Below, piece after piece: positions 37,608 to 46,783 of a stretch of DNA of 64,000 nt. Source of the DNA: Achromobacter dolens (GTDB taxonomy: Bacteria; Pseudomonadota; Gammaproteobacteria; Burkholderiales; Burkholderiaceae_B); assembly GCF_902859745.1 (NCBI RefSeq), contig NZ_CADIJW010000008.1, forward strand, positions 62,001-126,000, read 5' to 3'. The position numbers were made by a program, and so were the translations under genes. The notes under the pieces are model-generated. The model saw nothing but the letters and a program-made list of their open reading frames with translations. It was not told the DNA's origin and did no database searches. How positions within the stretch are numbered: the first letter of the stretch is position 1; every line of letters starts with the position of its first letter.

Positions 37608-38579
37608 TCAGACCGCCATGGGCGCCGTCAGCGGAGCGTGGTGGGTGTAGCCCTGCAGCGAAAAATCGCCCGGCTCGACCTTTTCGAGCCATTCCGGCTC
37701 GTAGCGGCCCGTCTGGGCGAAATCGGGGATGCGGTCGGACAGCACCAGCCGCGGCGCTTCGTGCGGCGTGCGGGTCAGTTGCTCGCGCAGCATCGGCAGA
37801 TGGTTCTCGTAGATATGCGCGTCGCCGATGAAATAGGTGAACCAGCGGGGCGTGTAACCGGTGAGCCGGCCCACCAGGTGCAGCAGCGCCGCGCCCTCGG
37901 TCAGGTTGAACGGCGTGCCCAGCCCGACATCGTTGGAACGGATGTACAGGCACAGCGAGATTTCGCGGGTGGTCGCGTTAGGCAGGAACTGATAGAGCAG
38001 GTGGCAGGGCGGCAACGCCATTTCCTCGATCTGCGCCCAGTTCCAGCCGTGGAACAGGATGCGGCGGTCGCCCGGACGCTCGTGGATGGTATCCAGGCAC
38101 TGGCGCAACTGGTCCACCGCTTTATAGAGCAGCACCCTGGATACGCCGCCGTCCTGCAGGTCGGCCACCTTGGTGTAGCCGCGCGCCAGGGCGTCATCGA
38201 CCTGGCCGGCGCGGTCCGCGTCCAGCACCTTGTACGCCGGCCACTGGCGCCACTGCACGCCGTAGACCGGGCCCAGGTCGTCCGGGCCCTCGCGGTACGG
38301 ATTGGCCAGCCATTGCGCGTTTTCGTTGGCGTTCTGGTCCCAGACCTTGCAACCCAGTTCGCGGAATTGCGCCGCGCTGCGCACGCCCCGCAGGAAGCCG
38401 ACCATCTCGCCGATGGCGGACTTGAAGGCCAGCTTCTTGGTGGTCACGGCCGGAAAGCCCTGCTGCAGGTCGAAGCGCAGCGAGGCGCCCGGCATGCTCA
38501 GCGTGCGTATGCCCGTCCGATTTTCCTGCCACGCGCCGGTGTCCAGGATGGCTTGAACGAGGTCCAGGTATTGTTTCAT
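37608..38579 (-). CDS. thyA: Thymidylate synthase
   Basis: The 323-residue ThyA methylates dUMP to dTMP using methylene-tetrahydrofolate. The nucleophile is Cys192 in [33 protein letters not shown] and [18 protein letters not shown] are the expected motifs. It is about 60 residues longer than the E. coli enzyme because of an insertion in the region [20 protein letters not shown], similar to the long Lactobacillus type. The start ATG at 38579 gives MKQYLDLV, the usual N-terminus. An OsmC-family gene lies 47 bases upstream on the same strand. Confidence 0.96.
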   Translation of the reverse strand: MKQYLDLVQAILDTGAWQENRTGIRTLSMPGASLRFDLQQGFPAVTTKKLAFKSAIGEMVGFLRGVRSAAQFRELGCKVWDQNANENAQWLANPYREGPDDLGPVYGVQWRQWPAYKVLDADRAGQVDDALARGYTKVADLQDGGVSRVLLYKAVDQLRQCLDTIHERPGDRRILFHGWNWAQIEEMALPPCHLLYQFLPNATTREISLCLYIRSNDVGLGTPFNLTEGAALLHLVGRLTGYTPRWFTYFIGDAHIYENHLPMLREQLTRTPHEAPRLVLSDRIPDFAQTGRYEPEWLEKVEPGDFSLQGYTHHAPLTAPMAV

Positions 38580-38626
38580 GGGTACAGAATCTGAAAAGGC
38601 TGAGGTGGCGTCGGCAACGGGCCGCG

Positions 38627-39070
38627 TCAGGCCGCCGCGGGGGCTTCCTGGGTATCGACGATCTCCACCGAGAAGGTCAGTTCGGCGGTCTTTTCGAGCA
38701 TGGCCGAGGCCGAGCAGTATTTCTCGTGCGACAACTGCACGGCGCGCTCGACCGCCGCGCGCGGCAGGTTGCGGCCGGTGACGGTGAAGGCGAAGTGGAT
38801 GCGCGTGAACACCTTGGGGTCGACGTCGGCGCGGTCGGCCTGCAGCTTGACGCTACAGCCGGTTACGGCATGGCGGCCGCGCTTGAGGATCAGCACGACG
38901 TCATAGGCGGTGCAGCCGCCGGTGCCGGCCAGCAGCATTTCCATGGGGCGGGGCGCCAGGTTGTGGCCGCCGCCGTCCACCGCGCCGTCCATCACGGCCA
39001 CGTGGCCGCTGCCGGTGCTGGCGGTGAAGAGCATGCCGTTGGGGCCGCCCCAGTCGATCGTGCATTCCAT
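38627..39070 (-). CDS. OsmC family protein
   Basis: This 147-residue protein belongs to the OsmC/Ohr superfamily, cytoplasmic thiol-dependent peroxidases. Two conserved cysteines are present, in [15 protein letters not shown] and [11 protein letters not shown]. The sequence resembles the YhfA subgroup more than Ohr. Length is normal. It is divergent from coq7, with 114 bases between the starts. It may detoxify organic hydroperoxides; the substrate is not known. Confidence 0.9.
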   Translation of the reverse strand: MECTIDWGGPNGMLFTASTGSGHVAVMDGAVDGGGHNLAPRPMEMLLAGTGGCTAYDVVLILKRGRHAVTGCSVKLQADRADVDPKVFTRIHFAFTVTGRNLPRAAVERAVQLSHEKYCSASAMLEKTAELTFSVEIVDTQEAPAAA

Positions 39071-39122
39071 TTGTCAGGTCCTTGTGCTTGAGCGCAGTCA
39101 ATGGCTGATGATACCCGTTGCG

Positions 39123-39128
39123 TACAAT
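39123..39128 (+). promoter_or_regulatory. Putative -10 element (TACAAT) for coq7
   Basis: TACAAT lies 56 bases before the coq7 start codon in the divergent region with the OsmC gene. No clear -35 is seen. Confidence 0.4.
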
Positions 39129-39184
39129 TCCGCATGAGAGCCCCGCCCCGCATCAGGGGTGTGCGGGAAATTCAGGAGCCGTCC

Positions 39185-39862
39185 ATGTCCCCCACCTTGC
39201 CCCAATCCGGTCCCGCCGCCTTCCTGCGTCGTTCCAATCCGCTGGATGCGCTGTTGGCGGAAGCCGACCGGGCGCTGCGCGTGCTGTCCGGCAGCGCCAG
39301 CGCCGGCCGCGCCAATCCGGCCACGGCCGAGGAGGCGCCGGACACCCTGTCGGCGCAGGAAAAGCGCCACGCGGCCGGGCTGATGCGGGTCAACCACGTG
39401 GGCGAAGTCTGCGCCCAGGCGCTGTACCGCGGGCAGGCGGCGGTGTGCCGTGAACCCGGCCCGCGCGCCTTGCTGCTCGAAGCCGCCGGCGAGGAAGTCG
39501 ATCATCTGGTCTGGTGCAACCAGCGCCTGACGGAGCTGGGCAGCCGTCCCAGCCTGCTCAATCCGGTCTGGTACGCAGGCTCGTTCGCGCTGGGGCTGCT
39601 GGCCGGCTATGCGGGCGCGCCGCGCAACCTGGGCTTCATGGCCGAAACCGAAAAGCAGGTCGAGGCGCATCTGGAAGGGCACCTGCGCACCCTGCCGGAG
39701 CAGGACACCCGCTCGCGCCAGATCGTGCAGAAGATGAAGGATGACGAGGCGCAGCACCGCGCCAGTGCCGAGGCGGCGGGCGGCGTGCCGCTGCCCGGTC
39801 CGGTCAAGGCCGCGATGCGGGCAATGTCCAAGGTCATGACGACGACCGCCTATTGGGTCTGA
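39185..39862 (+). CDS. coq7: 3-demethoxyubiquinol 3-hydroxylase (Coq7/UbiF-replacing diiron enzyme)
   Basis: The 225-residue membrane-associated diiron enzyme hydroxylates demethoxyubiquinol late in ubiquinone synthesis. The ferritin-like helices carry [24 protein letters not shown] and [10 protein letters not shown], which supply the Glu and His iron ligands. The ATG at 39185 has AGGAG six bases upstream. A ~55-residue N-terminal extension rich in Ala and Ser precedes the core, common in this family in betaproteobacteria. It is a single gene, followed by a long gene-poor stretch. Confidence 0.95.
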   Translation: MSPTLPQSGPAAFLRRSNPLDALLAEADRALRVLSGSASAGRANPATAEEAPDTLSAQEKRHAAGLMRVNHVGEVCAQALYRGQAAVCREPGPRALLLEAAGEEVDHLVWCNQRLTELGSRPSLLNPVWYAGSFALGLLAGYAGAPRNLGFMAETEKQVEAHLEGHLRTLPEQDTRSRQIVQKMKDDEAQHRASAEAAGGVPLPGPVKAAMRAMSKVMTTTAYWV

Positions 39863-40199
39863 CCGCGACGCCCGGCATCCGGGGCGGACGCCGCCAGCGC
39901 CCGCATGCCTGCCCATGGGGCATGAAAATGTTGCGATGCGCAATAATTGCAGCATATTGGTGCCGCATGCACCTTTCCGGTGCAAGGCATAGGCCGGGAA
40001 TACCCGGAATCAGCTAGGGTAAGTCCGTACGGGGTTTACCCCTTCGGCAATAACCCTTCGTTTTTGGAGGTCATTGCTGTATGCGGCTTTGCGGGCGACG
40101 GCCGAGGAGTTTGCGGCAAAAATGCAACGTGAAATGGTGCAGTGCGCAGAGCTCAAAAAAATTCTTGCATCGCACAAAAAAACCCGATACTATGCATCT
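39863..40199. other. Gene-poor region behind coq7
   Basis: The DNA here is AT-richer than the neighbours. It contains a perfect CCGGG-AATA-CCCGG hairpin (39994-40007), GGGG-TTTA-CCCC (about 40031-40042), and a GGAGG at 40066-40070. A 67-codon frame (40074-40277, TTG start three bases after GGAGG) and a 43-codon frame from ATG 40081 are possible, but codon use is unlike the surrounding genes and I do not accept either. A possible promoter TTGCAT (40166-40171), 17 bases, TACTAT (40189-40194) ends the region. Confidence 0.5.
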
Positions 40200-40366
40200 C
40201 ATCGGATGTTGAAACGCAGTCGGCGCGGTTCAAAAGCAAGACCCAAGCAAAATGAACCCCGACAGCGCAGCGAGTGAAAGCCGCTCCCAACATGCCACGG
40301 TTGTCTCCTCCACCCTCCTCCTTTGGTGGATTTAGCCCGAGATCTCACGATCTCGGGCTTTTTTTT
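40200..40366 (+). ncRNA. Candidate small RNA ending in a strong terminator
   Basis: A transcript starting near 40200 from the promoter-like pair at 40166/40189 would be about 165 bases and end in the terminator at 40335-40366. It holds no good reading frame. Single-stranded pyrimidine tracts TCTCCTCC and CCTCCTCC (about 40310-40322) resemble anti-Shine-Dalgarno loops of known regulatory RNAs. No homologue is recognised; prediction only. Confidence 0.4.
40335..40366 (+). terminator. Strong intrinsic terminator
   Basis: GCCCGAGAT (40335-40343) and ATCTCGGGC (40350-40358) form a perfect 9-base stem with a 6-base loop, followed by eight T. No coding gene ends nearby upstream on this strand; coq7 ends 470 bases earlier. 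Confidence 0.92.
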
Positions 40367-40721
40367 AAGCCGAATCAATGCGTCCCCATTTAAGCCCGCT
40401 GCCGACCATCCGCATCGGACGAGTCGAGGCGCAAGCGCCGCGATCATGCCTGGGCGCCCTCCGCGTTTTCCCTTGGATATTTCGCGTGTGCGGAGGCGGA
40501 AAGCTCTACAATTACTGCATGAAATCCGTATTTCCGCGCGCTGCCCGCCGCGTTGCCGCATCTCCCGCGAACCGGGGATGCCCGCACGTATCCGGGTCGG
40601 GGTTGCGGACGTTACGTTCTGTCCCGGTGATTTGCACTTCCTTATCCCTCCCATATATGGGCGTTACACCTGCCATTGATAATGGCCGGCCTGTCTCGAT
40701 AGACCAACCAGAGGTGACCCT
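40367..40721. other. Leader region of the glycan operon, no gene
   Basis: No convincing coding frame is seen. TACAAT at 40507-40512 and GATAAT at 40678-40683 are possible -10 elements; the latter would give a ~30-base leader before the GTG at 40722. A perfect palindrome CCCATATATGGG (40650-40661) lies 16 bases upstream of GATAAT and could be an operator. Confidence 0.45.
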
Positions 40722-41825
40722 GTGACCTGGCTGTACATATGCGTGGTCGCGTTCATGGTGGGGGGACTCATCGTGGCGTCGGAGCGCTGGCATGGCGCCT
40801 TCACCGGCGACAGCGATCTCAACAAGCCGCAAGCGAATCATTCGCGCGCCACGCCCCGCGTCGGCGGCCTGGCCGTGCTGGCCGGCACGCTCCTGGGCCT
40901 GTTGGTGCTCGGGCCCGACAACATGACCCTGACCTGGTTGTGGCCGGCCCTGTTCGTGTCGGCGCTGCCCGTGTTCGTGGCGGGCCTGCTCGAAGACATC
41001 ACCAAGGACATCGGCGCCAGCAAGCGTCTGCTCGCGGCTTTCCTGTCCGCTGCGATCGCGTGGTGGCTGCTGGGTGGCGTCAGCCGCGTCGGCATGGCCC
41101 CGGTGGATTATGTCCTCTCGTACTGGCCTGTTTCCCTGGTGTTCACCATGTTCGCGGTGGGCGGCTGTACCCACGCCCTGAACATCGTCGACGGCATGAA
41201 CGGCCTGGCCGGCATGGTCGCGACGCTGATGGCGGTGTCCATCAGCCTGGTCGCGCTGCAGGTTGGCGATGTGCCGATCTTCCTGATTGCCGCGGCGCTG
41301 GCTTCGGCCACGCTGGGATTCCTGGTCTGGAACTTCCCGTTCGGCCGCGTCTTCCTGGGCGATGGCGGCGCGTACTTCCTGGGTTTCATGCTGGCCGAGC
41401 TGGCCGTGCTGCTGGTGGTGCGCAACCCTTCGGTGTCGCCGTTCTACGCGCTGGCGGTGTTGTTCTACCCCGTATTCGAAACCGGCTTTTCCATCTGGCG
41501 CCGCCGCTTCAAGCGCGGCGTGCCGGTGGACCAACCGGATGCCTTGCACCTGCATCAATTGGTGTTCCGCCGCCTGGTGCGCGTGACCTTCAGCCGCGGC
41601 CGCCGCCATGCGGTGCCGGCGCTGTGCAATGCGTTGGCCTCGCCCTACATGTGGGTGCTGGCCCTGATTGGCCTGGTGCCCGCCACCATCTGGTGGGACA
41701 ACGCCTGGGCGCTCAGCGCCAGCCTGGTGGTGTTCGCCAGCGTCTATATCTGGCTGTATGCGCGACTGGTGTCGTGGCGCCGTCCGGGGTGGTTGCTGTT
41801 GCCCTCCGTCCTGCGAGCCGATTAA
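40722..41825 (+). CDS. PNPT-family undecaprenyl-phosphate sugar-1-phosphate transferase (WecA/MraY-like)
   Basis: The 367-residue protein has about ten membrane segments and the motifs of polyprenyl-phosphate N-acetylhexosamine-1-phosphate transferases: an acidic EDITKD in place of DDxxD, NIVDGMNGLAG, FLGDGGAYFLGF and the HLHQLVFRR loop. It would start a glycan by placing a HexNAc-1-phosphate on undecaprenyl phosphate at the inner membrane. The start is GTG at 40722, supported by the strong GAGGTGA four bases before it. It heads the glycan operon; nucleotide-sugar genes follow. The sugar may be GlcNAc or an amidated derivative; sequence does not decide. First acidic residue Glu instead of Asp is worth noting. 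Confidence 0.87.
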   Translation: MTWLYICVVAFMVGGLIVASERWHGAFTGDSDLNKPQANHSRATPRVGGLAVLAGTLLGLLVLGPDNMTLTWLWPALFVSALPVFVAGLLEDITKDIGASKRLLAAFLSAAIAWWLLGGVSRVGMAPVDYVLSYWPVSLVFTMFAVGGCTHALNIVDGMNGLAGMVATLMAVSISLVALQVGDVPIFLIAAALASATLGFLVWNFPFGRVFLGDGGAYFLGFMLAELAVLLVVRNPSVSPFYALAVLFYPVFETGFSIWRRRFKRGVPVDQPDALHLHQLVFRRLVRVTFSRGRRHAVPALCNALASPYMWVLALIGLVPATIWWDNAWALSASLVVFASVYIWLYARLVSWRRPGWLLLPSVLRAD

Positions 41826-41880
41826 ATATTGGGTGCCCCGGCGACCACCGTCGGGGACCCTGTCATTCGTCACCCGACCA

Positions 41881-41912
41881 TATTATTTAGAATGCCGTAA
41901 TCGTTTTACGGC
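41881..41912 (+). promoter_or_regulatory. Promoter -10 and 5' leader hairpin of the tviB-type gene
   Basis: TATTAT (41881-41886) is followed by a perfect hairpin, GCCGTAA (41894-41900) and TTACGGC (41906-41912), then the ribosome-binding site AAGGGAG. A start near 41893 would place the hairpin at the very 5' end of the mRNA, a common stabilising arrangement. Confidence 0.5.
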
Positions 41913-41924
41913 GAAGGGAGAGTT

Positions 41925-43202
41925 ATGTTGCGTATTCAGGATGTGAAGCTCGCGGTCGTCGGCCTCGGCTATGTCGGTCTGCCGCTGGCGGTGGAATTCG
42001 GCAAGAAGCGCTCTGTCATCGGTTTCGATATCAACACGCGCCGGATCGACGCCCTGAAGGCCGGGCATGACCACACGCTGGAAGTCAGCGACGCCGAACT
42101 GGCCGAAGCCAAGCAACTGACCTATACCGCCGACCGCGCCGAACTGGGGCAGGCCAACGTGTTCATCGTTACCGTGCCCACGCCGATCGACGAGTACAAG
42201 CAGCCCGACCTGACCCCGCTGGTCAAGGCCAGCGAAACCATCGGCGCGGTGCTCAAGCGCGGCGACATCGTCATCTACGAATCGACCGTCTACCCCGGCG
42301 CTACCGAGGAAGACTGCGTGCCCGTCCTCGAGCGTGTGTCGGGCCTGAAGTTCAACGTCGACTTCTATGCCGGCTACAGCCCCGAACGCATCAACCCGGG
42401 CGACAAGGCACACCGCGTCAGCACCATCAAAAAAGTCACGTCGGGATCGACGCCGGAAGTGGCAGAGCTGGTGGACCAGCTCTACAAGCAGATCATTACC
42501 GCTGGCACCCACAAGGCGTCCAGCATCCGTGTGGCCGAGGCTGCCAAGGTGATCGAGAACACCCAGCGCGACGTCAACATCGCGCTGATCAACGAGCTGG
42601 CGCTGATCTTCAACAAGATGGGCATCGACACCGAGGCCGTGCTGCAAGCGGCCGGTACGAAGTGGAACTTCCTGCCGTTCCGTCCGGGCCTGGTGGGCGG
42701 CCACTGCATCGGCGTGGATCCGTACTACCTGACGCACAAGGCGCAGTCGATCGGCTACCACCCCGAGATCATCCTGGCGGGTCGCCGCCTGAACGACTCG
42801 ATGGGCAGCTACGTGGTGTCGCAACTGGTCAAGGCCATGACCAAGCGCCGCATCCACGTGCAGGGCGCGCGTGTGCTGGTGATGGGTCTGGCCTTCAAGG
42901 AAAACTGCCCGGACCTGCGCAACACCCGCATCGTCGATATCGTCAAGGAGTTGGGCGACTACAACGTGGAGGTGGACGTGTACGACCCGTGGGTCGACGC
43001 GGAAGAAGCCGTGCACGAATACGGCATCACGCCGGTCGCCAAACTCGAAGAAGGCAAGTACGACGCCGTGATCCTGGGTGTCGCACATCACCAATTTGCA
43101 GACTTGGGTGCCGCCGGCATCCGCAAGCTGGGCAAGCCGGAACACATTCTTTATGACCTGAAGTACGTGTTGTCGCCTGCCGAATCCGATTTGCGCCTGT
43201 AA
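41925..43202 (+). CDS. tviB: UDP-N-acetylglucosamine 6-dehydrogenase (TviB/WbpO type)
   Basis: This 425-residue NAD-dependent enzyme oxidises UDP-GlcNAc (or UDP-GalNAc) twice at C6 to the uronic acid. The Rossmann motif is [15 protein letters not shown], and the catalytic cysteine is Cys261 in [23 protein letters not shown] and [10 protein letters not shown] are further family motifs. Residues and length fit the TviB group of Vi-antigen loci. It precedes the matching epimerase by 12 bases, so the pair gives UDP-GalNAcA. ATG at 41925 with AAGGGAG upstream. Confidence 0.92.
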   Translation: MLRIQDVKLAVVGLGYVGLPLAVEFGKKRSVIGFDINTRRIDALKAGHDHTLEVSDAELAEAKQLTYTADRAELGQANVFIVTVPTPIDEYKQPDLTPLVKASETIGAVLKRGDIVIYESTVYPGATEEDCVPVLERVSGLKFNVDFYAGYSPERINPGDKAHRVSTIKKVTSGSTPEVAELVDQLYKQIITAGTHKASSIRVAEAAKVIENTQRDVNIALINELALIFNKMGIDTEAVLQAAGTKWNFLPFRPGLVGGHCIGVDPYYLTHKAQSIGYHPEIILAGRRLNDSMGSYVVSQLVKAMTKRRIHVQGARVLVMGLAFKENCPDLRNTRIVDIVKELGDYNVEVDVYDPWVDAEEAVHEYGITPVAKLEEGKYDAVILGVAHHQFADLGAAGIRKLGKPEHILYDLKYVLSPAESDLRL

Positions 43203-43214
43203 GGAGGACGTTGC

Positions 43215-44240
43215 ATGACCACACGCTTCGAGACCGTCACCCAGGAACTGGCCGCAGTGCCGCGCAAATGGCTGGTGACAGGCTGCGCTGGCTTCATTGG
43301 CTCCAACCTGCTGGAAGCCCTGCTGAAGCTGGACCAGACTGTCACCGGTCTGGACAACTTTGCCACCGGACACCAGCACAACCTGGATGAAGTGAAGGCC
43401 TCAGTCACGCCTGAACAATGGGCGCGCCTGACCTTCATCGAAGGCGACATCCGCGACCTGGATGCGTGCCGTCGCGCGGTGCAAGGCGTGGACTTCGTGC
43501 TGCATCAGGCGGCGCTGGGTTCGGTGCCGCGTTCACTCAAGGACCCGATTACCACCAACGACGTGAATATCGGTGGTTTCTTGAACATGCTGGTGGCGGC
43601 CCGTGATGCCGGCGTGAAATCGTTCGTGTATGCGGCCTCCAGTTCGACCTATGGCGACCATCCGGCCCTGCCAAAGGTCGAGGAGAATATCGGCAAACCG
43701 CTGTCTCCCTACGCCGTCACCAAGTTCGTCAATGAACTGTACGCCGATGTGTTCGCGCGTTCCTACGGCTTTGAGACCGTGGGCCTGCGCTACTTCAACG
43801 TGTTCGGAAAGCGCCAGGATCCCAACGGCGCGTATGCGGCGGTCATTCCCAAGTGGACGGCGGCGATGATCCAGGGCGAGGACGTCACCATCAACGGCGA
43901 CGGTGAAACCAGCCGCGACTTCTGCTTCGTCGACAACGCGGTGCAGGCCAACATCCTCGCCGCAATGGCGCCGGCCGAGGGCCGTAATCAGGTCTATAAC
44001 GTGGCCGTCAGCGGTCGCAGTACCCTGAACCAGTTGTTTGAATTCCTCGTGCAGGCGTTGGCCAACCAGGGCGTGACTTACGGTAAGCAGCCCGTCTACG
44101 CCGACTTCCGCGCGGGCGACGTGCGCCACTCGCAGGCCGACGTCAGCAAGGCCGGCCGCCTGCTCGGCTACCAGCCCACGCACACCGTGCTGCAGGGCCT
44201 GGAAGTGGCGATGCCCTGGTACACGCAATTCCTGCGTTGA
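43215..44240 (+). CDS. tviC: UDP-N-acetylglucosaminuronate 4-epimerase (TviC/WbpP type)
   Basis: The 341-residue short-chain dehydrogenase/epimerase inverts C4 of a UDP-HexNAc or its uronic acid. [16 protein letters not shown] binds NAD, and the catalytic SSSTYGD and [13 protein letters not shown] (YxxxK) motifs are intact. The sequence belongs to the WbpP/TviC group, which accepts N-acetylated sugars. AAGGAGG just after the tviB stop is the ribosome-binding site, so the two are translated from one mRNA. Confidence 0.93.
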   Translation: MTTRFETVTQELAAVPRKWLVTGCAGFIGSNLLEALLKLDQTVTGLDNFATGHQHNLDEVKASVTPEQWARLTFIEGDIRDLDACRRAVQGVDFVLHQAALGSVPRSLKDPITTNDVNIGGFLNMLVAARDAGVKSFVYAASSSTYGDHPALPKVEENIGKPLSPYAVTKFVNELYADVFARSYGFETVGLRYFNVFGKRQDPNGAYAAVIPKWTAAMIQGEDVTINGDGETSRDFCFVDNAVQANILAAMAPAEGRNQVYNVAVSGRSTLNQLFEFLVQALANQGVTYGKQPVYADFRAGDVRHSQADVSKAGRLLGYQPTHTVLQGLEVAMPWYTQFLR

Positions 44241-44241
44241 T

Positions 44242-45591
44242 TTGAAAGCACTCGTCCGCAAACTCGGCAGCATCCACCCGGACCACCAACGCATTTTCAA
44301 AGGTGCGTTCCGGGTGGCGGTGTTCCTGCTGCTGGGCAAGGCCGCCGGCGCCATCAAGGAGATGGCGGTGGCGTACCGCTACGGCGTCAGCGACGCCGTG
44401 GACGCCTATCAGTTCTCGATGACGATGGCCACCTGGCTGCCGGTCACGATCGTGGGCGTGCTGTCGGTGGTGCTGATTCCGGTGCTGGTGCGGCTGCGCC
44501 GCGCCGAGGACGCCGAACGCGAGCAATTCATCCGTGAGCTGCAGGGCTGGGTGGCGGCCGCGGGCATCGCGCTGGCCGCGCTGACCTGGTTCGCCTGGCC
44601 GCAAGTGGTGGGCGCGCTGGGCCAGGGGCTCTCGGCCCGGGTCCGCGACATGACGGGCGAACTGTTGCTGGCCTTCGCGCCCGTGGCGGCATTATTGCTG
44701 ATCGCGGGTATCAGCGCGGCGCGCCTGCGCGCGCATGAGCGCCACGTCAACACGCTGCTGGACAGCGTGCCGGCGGTGGCGACCCTGGCGTGGGTGATGC
44801 TGGCGGCCAGCGCCGAAAGCGTGGGGCCGCTGCTATGGGGCACGCTGGTGGGCTATGCGATCCAGACCGCCTGGCTGGCCTGGCTGGCCGCGCGCGCCGA
44901 CGGCGGCTTCTGGGGCGCGCCCAGGCTGACCCTGCGTTCGCCGCACTGGCCCGAACTGATGAGCGCGGCCGGTGTGATGCTGATCGGGCAGGTGGCCATG
45001 AGCTTCGTCGGTCCGCTGGATCAATATGCCGCGGCCAACCTGGGCGCCAATGCCAACGCCACGCTGGGCTACGCCAGCCGGTTGCTGTCGCTGCTGCTGG
45101 GGATCGGCGCGGTGTCGGTCGGACGCGCGGCGCTGCCGGTGCTGGCCGACGTGCAGGCGCGTGGCGACACGGCGCGCGCGCGCGGCATGGCGCTGAAATG
45201 GTCGGTGCTGATGGTGGCGGCCGGCGGCCTCGCCGTGGCGATCGGCTGGGTGCTCGCGCCCTGGGGCGTGTCGGTGCTGTTCCAGCGCGGCGCCTTCACC
45301 GCCGAGAATACCGCGGCCGTGGCGCATGTGCTGCGCTGGGGCCTGTTGCAGTTGCCGTTCTATTTCGGCGTGCTGATCCTGGTGCAGTTGCTGGCCAGCC
45401 AGAACCGCTATCGCATCATGGCCGCCATCGCGGTCGGCAATTTCGCGTTGAAAGCCGCGCTCAATACGGTGCTGGCGCCGAAGATGGGCGCCGCGGGCAT
45501 CATGCTGGCCACCAGCCTGATGTACGTGCTGTCCTATGCCTGCTATCTGGTGGTGGCCCTGCGCCGCGCCGAACCCAAAGAGGCCGCCTGA
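44242..45591 (+). CDS. MurJ/MviN-like lipid-linked oligosaccharide flippase
   Basis: The 449-residue protein has about 12-14 membrane segments of the MOP superfamily. The N-terminus AFRVAVFLLLGKAAGAIKEMAVAYRYGVSDAVDAYQFS and the middle LDQYAAANLGANANATLGYASRLLSLLLGI are typical of MurJ. In this locus it would take the place of a Wzx, flipping the lipid-linked glycan to the periplasm. The start is a TTG at 44242, one base after the tviC stop, without a clear ribosome-binding site, so translation is probably coupled. It is shorter than normal MurJ (~510), and a housekeeping murJ elsewhere is expected. Confidence 0.85.
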   Translation: MKALVRKLGSIHPDHQRIFKGAFRVAVFLLLGKAAGAIKEMAVAYRYGVSDAVDAYQFSMTMATWLPVTIVGVLSVVLIPVLVRLRRAEDAEREQFIRELQGWVAAAGIALAALTWFAWPQVVGALGQGLSARVRDMTGELLLAFAPVAALLLIAGISAARLRAHERHVNTLLDSVPAVATLAWVMLAASAESVGPLLWGTLVGYAIQTAWLAWLAARADGGFWGAPRLTLRSPHWPELMSAAGVMLIGQVAMSFVGPLDQYAAANLGANANATLGYASRLLSLLLGIGAVSVGRAALPVLADVQARGDTARARGMALKWSVLMVAAGGLAVAIGWVLAPWGVSVLFQRGAFTAENTAAVAHVLRWGLLQLPFYFGVLILVQLLASQNRYRIMAAIAVGNFALKAALNTVLAPKMGAAGIMLATSLMYVLSYACYLVVALRRAEPKEAA

Positions 45592-46737
45592 ATGTCCGCC
45601 GCTCCCGAGTCCGGTCGCCCGTTGCGCGTGCTGCTGTTCATCCATTCGTTGCATGGCGGGGGCGCCGAGCGGGTCGCCGCCGACCTGAGCGCGCATTGGG
45701 CCGGCATGGGCCGCGAGGTCATGGTGGTGACGCAGGCGAGCGCCGACGGCGACGTCTACACGCTGCATCCGAAGGTGCGGCGCGAGGTGCTGCACACAGC
45801 GGGCGAGGGCGGCGGCCTGCGCGGCATCTGGAGCAATGTGCAGCGCGTGCGCGCGCTGCGGCGCGTGATCAAGGCATTCCGGCCCGACATCGTGCTCGGC
45901 ATGATGACCACGGCGTCGGTGCTGTCCGTGCTGGCGTGCGCCGGCCTGTCGTGCCGCGTCATCGCCACCGAACACACCCATCCGCCGTCGCAGACCCTGT
46001 CGGGCTTCTGGCAACGCCTGCGCCGCCTGACCTATCCGCGCGCCGCGCGCGTGGTGGCCCTGACGCGCGGCACCGCGCAATGGATCGAACAGCACGTGCC
46101 GGGCTCGCGGCTGGCGGTGATTCCGAATCCGGTGCATTGGCCATTGCCCAAGGGCGAACCGGCGCTGACGCCGCCTGCGGGCGACGGCCGCAAGCGCCTG
46201 CTGGCGGTGGGGCGGCTGCATGCCGACAAGGGCTTTGACCTGTTGCTGCGCGCCTATGCCCGGCTGGCCCCGTCGCATCCGGACTGGGATCTGGTTATCC
46301 TGGGCGAAGGCGACGAGCGCCGCGCCCTGGAAGCGCAGGTGCGCGAGGCCGGCTTGCAGGAGCGCGTCAGCCTGCCGGGACGCGCGGGCAACGTGGGCGA
46401 TTGGTACCAGAGCGCCGACCTGTACGTGCTGACGTCGCGCTTCGAGGGGCTGTCCAATACCTTGCTGGAATCGATGGCGAGCGGCCTGGCCGCGGTGGCG
46501 TTCGATTGCGATACCGGACCACGCGAGATCGTGCGCGAAGGGGTCGACGGCGTGCTGGTGCGGCCCAATGGCGACGTCGACGCGCTGTGCCGCGAGCTGG
46601 ATGCGGTGATGGGCGACGAGGCCTTGCGCCAGCGCATGGCCGAAGCGGCCACGGCGGTGCGCGAGCGTTTCTCCGCCGAGCGGGTGCTGGGCCAATGGAA
46701 AGAACTTTTTGACGGTGTGCGCGGATCGGCCCGCTAG
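45592..46737 (+). CDS. Glycosyltransferase family 4 (first GT of the glycan operon)
   Basis: The 381-residue GT-B protein has the N-terminal LFIHSLHGGGAERVAADLS (acceptor domain) and the C-terminal donor site SRFEGLSNTLLESMASGLA with the E-x7-E pattern, and GRLHADKGFDLLLRAYA. It adds one sugar from a nucleotide-sugar donor on the cytoplasmic face. The ATG at 45592 follows the flippase stop directly. It is closely similar in domain layout to the GT at 48719. Donor and linkage cannot be predicted. Confidence 0.9.
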   Translation: MSAAPESGRPLRVLLFIHSLHGGGAERVAADLSAHWAGMGREVMVVTQASADGDVYTLHPKVRREVLHTAGEGGGLRGIWSNVQRVRALRRVIKAFRPDIVLGMMTTASVLSVLACAGLSCRVIATEHTHPPSQTLSGFWQRLRRLTYPRAARVVALTRGTAQWIEQHVPGSRLAVIPNPVHWPLPKGEPALTPPAGDGRKRLLAVGRLHADKGFDLLLRAYARLAPSHPDWDLVILGEGDERRALEAQVREAGLQERVSLPGRAGNVGDWYQSADLYVLTSRFEGLSNTLLESMASGLAAVAFDCDTGPREIVREGVDGVLVRPNGDVDALCRELDAVMGDEALRQRMAEAATAVRERFSAERVLGQWKELFDGVRGSAR

Positions 46738-46783
46738 GCCGCGCGCGACACCGTTGCTGCGGTGACCACGAGAACCTGAAATC

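Noticed and set aside
40074-40277. 67-codon frame with TTG start near a GGAGG
   Set aside because: Spacing to the ribosome-binding site is only three bases, codon use is unlike neighbouring genes and no homologue comes to mind. It is noted in the region entry but not called.
40650-40661. CCCATATATGGG resembling a eukaryotic CArG box
   Set aside because: The organism is bacterial; the palindrome may be an operator but the CArG likeness is chance.
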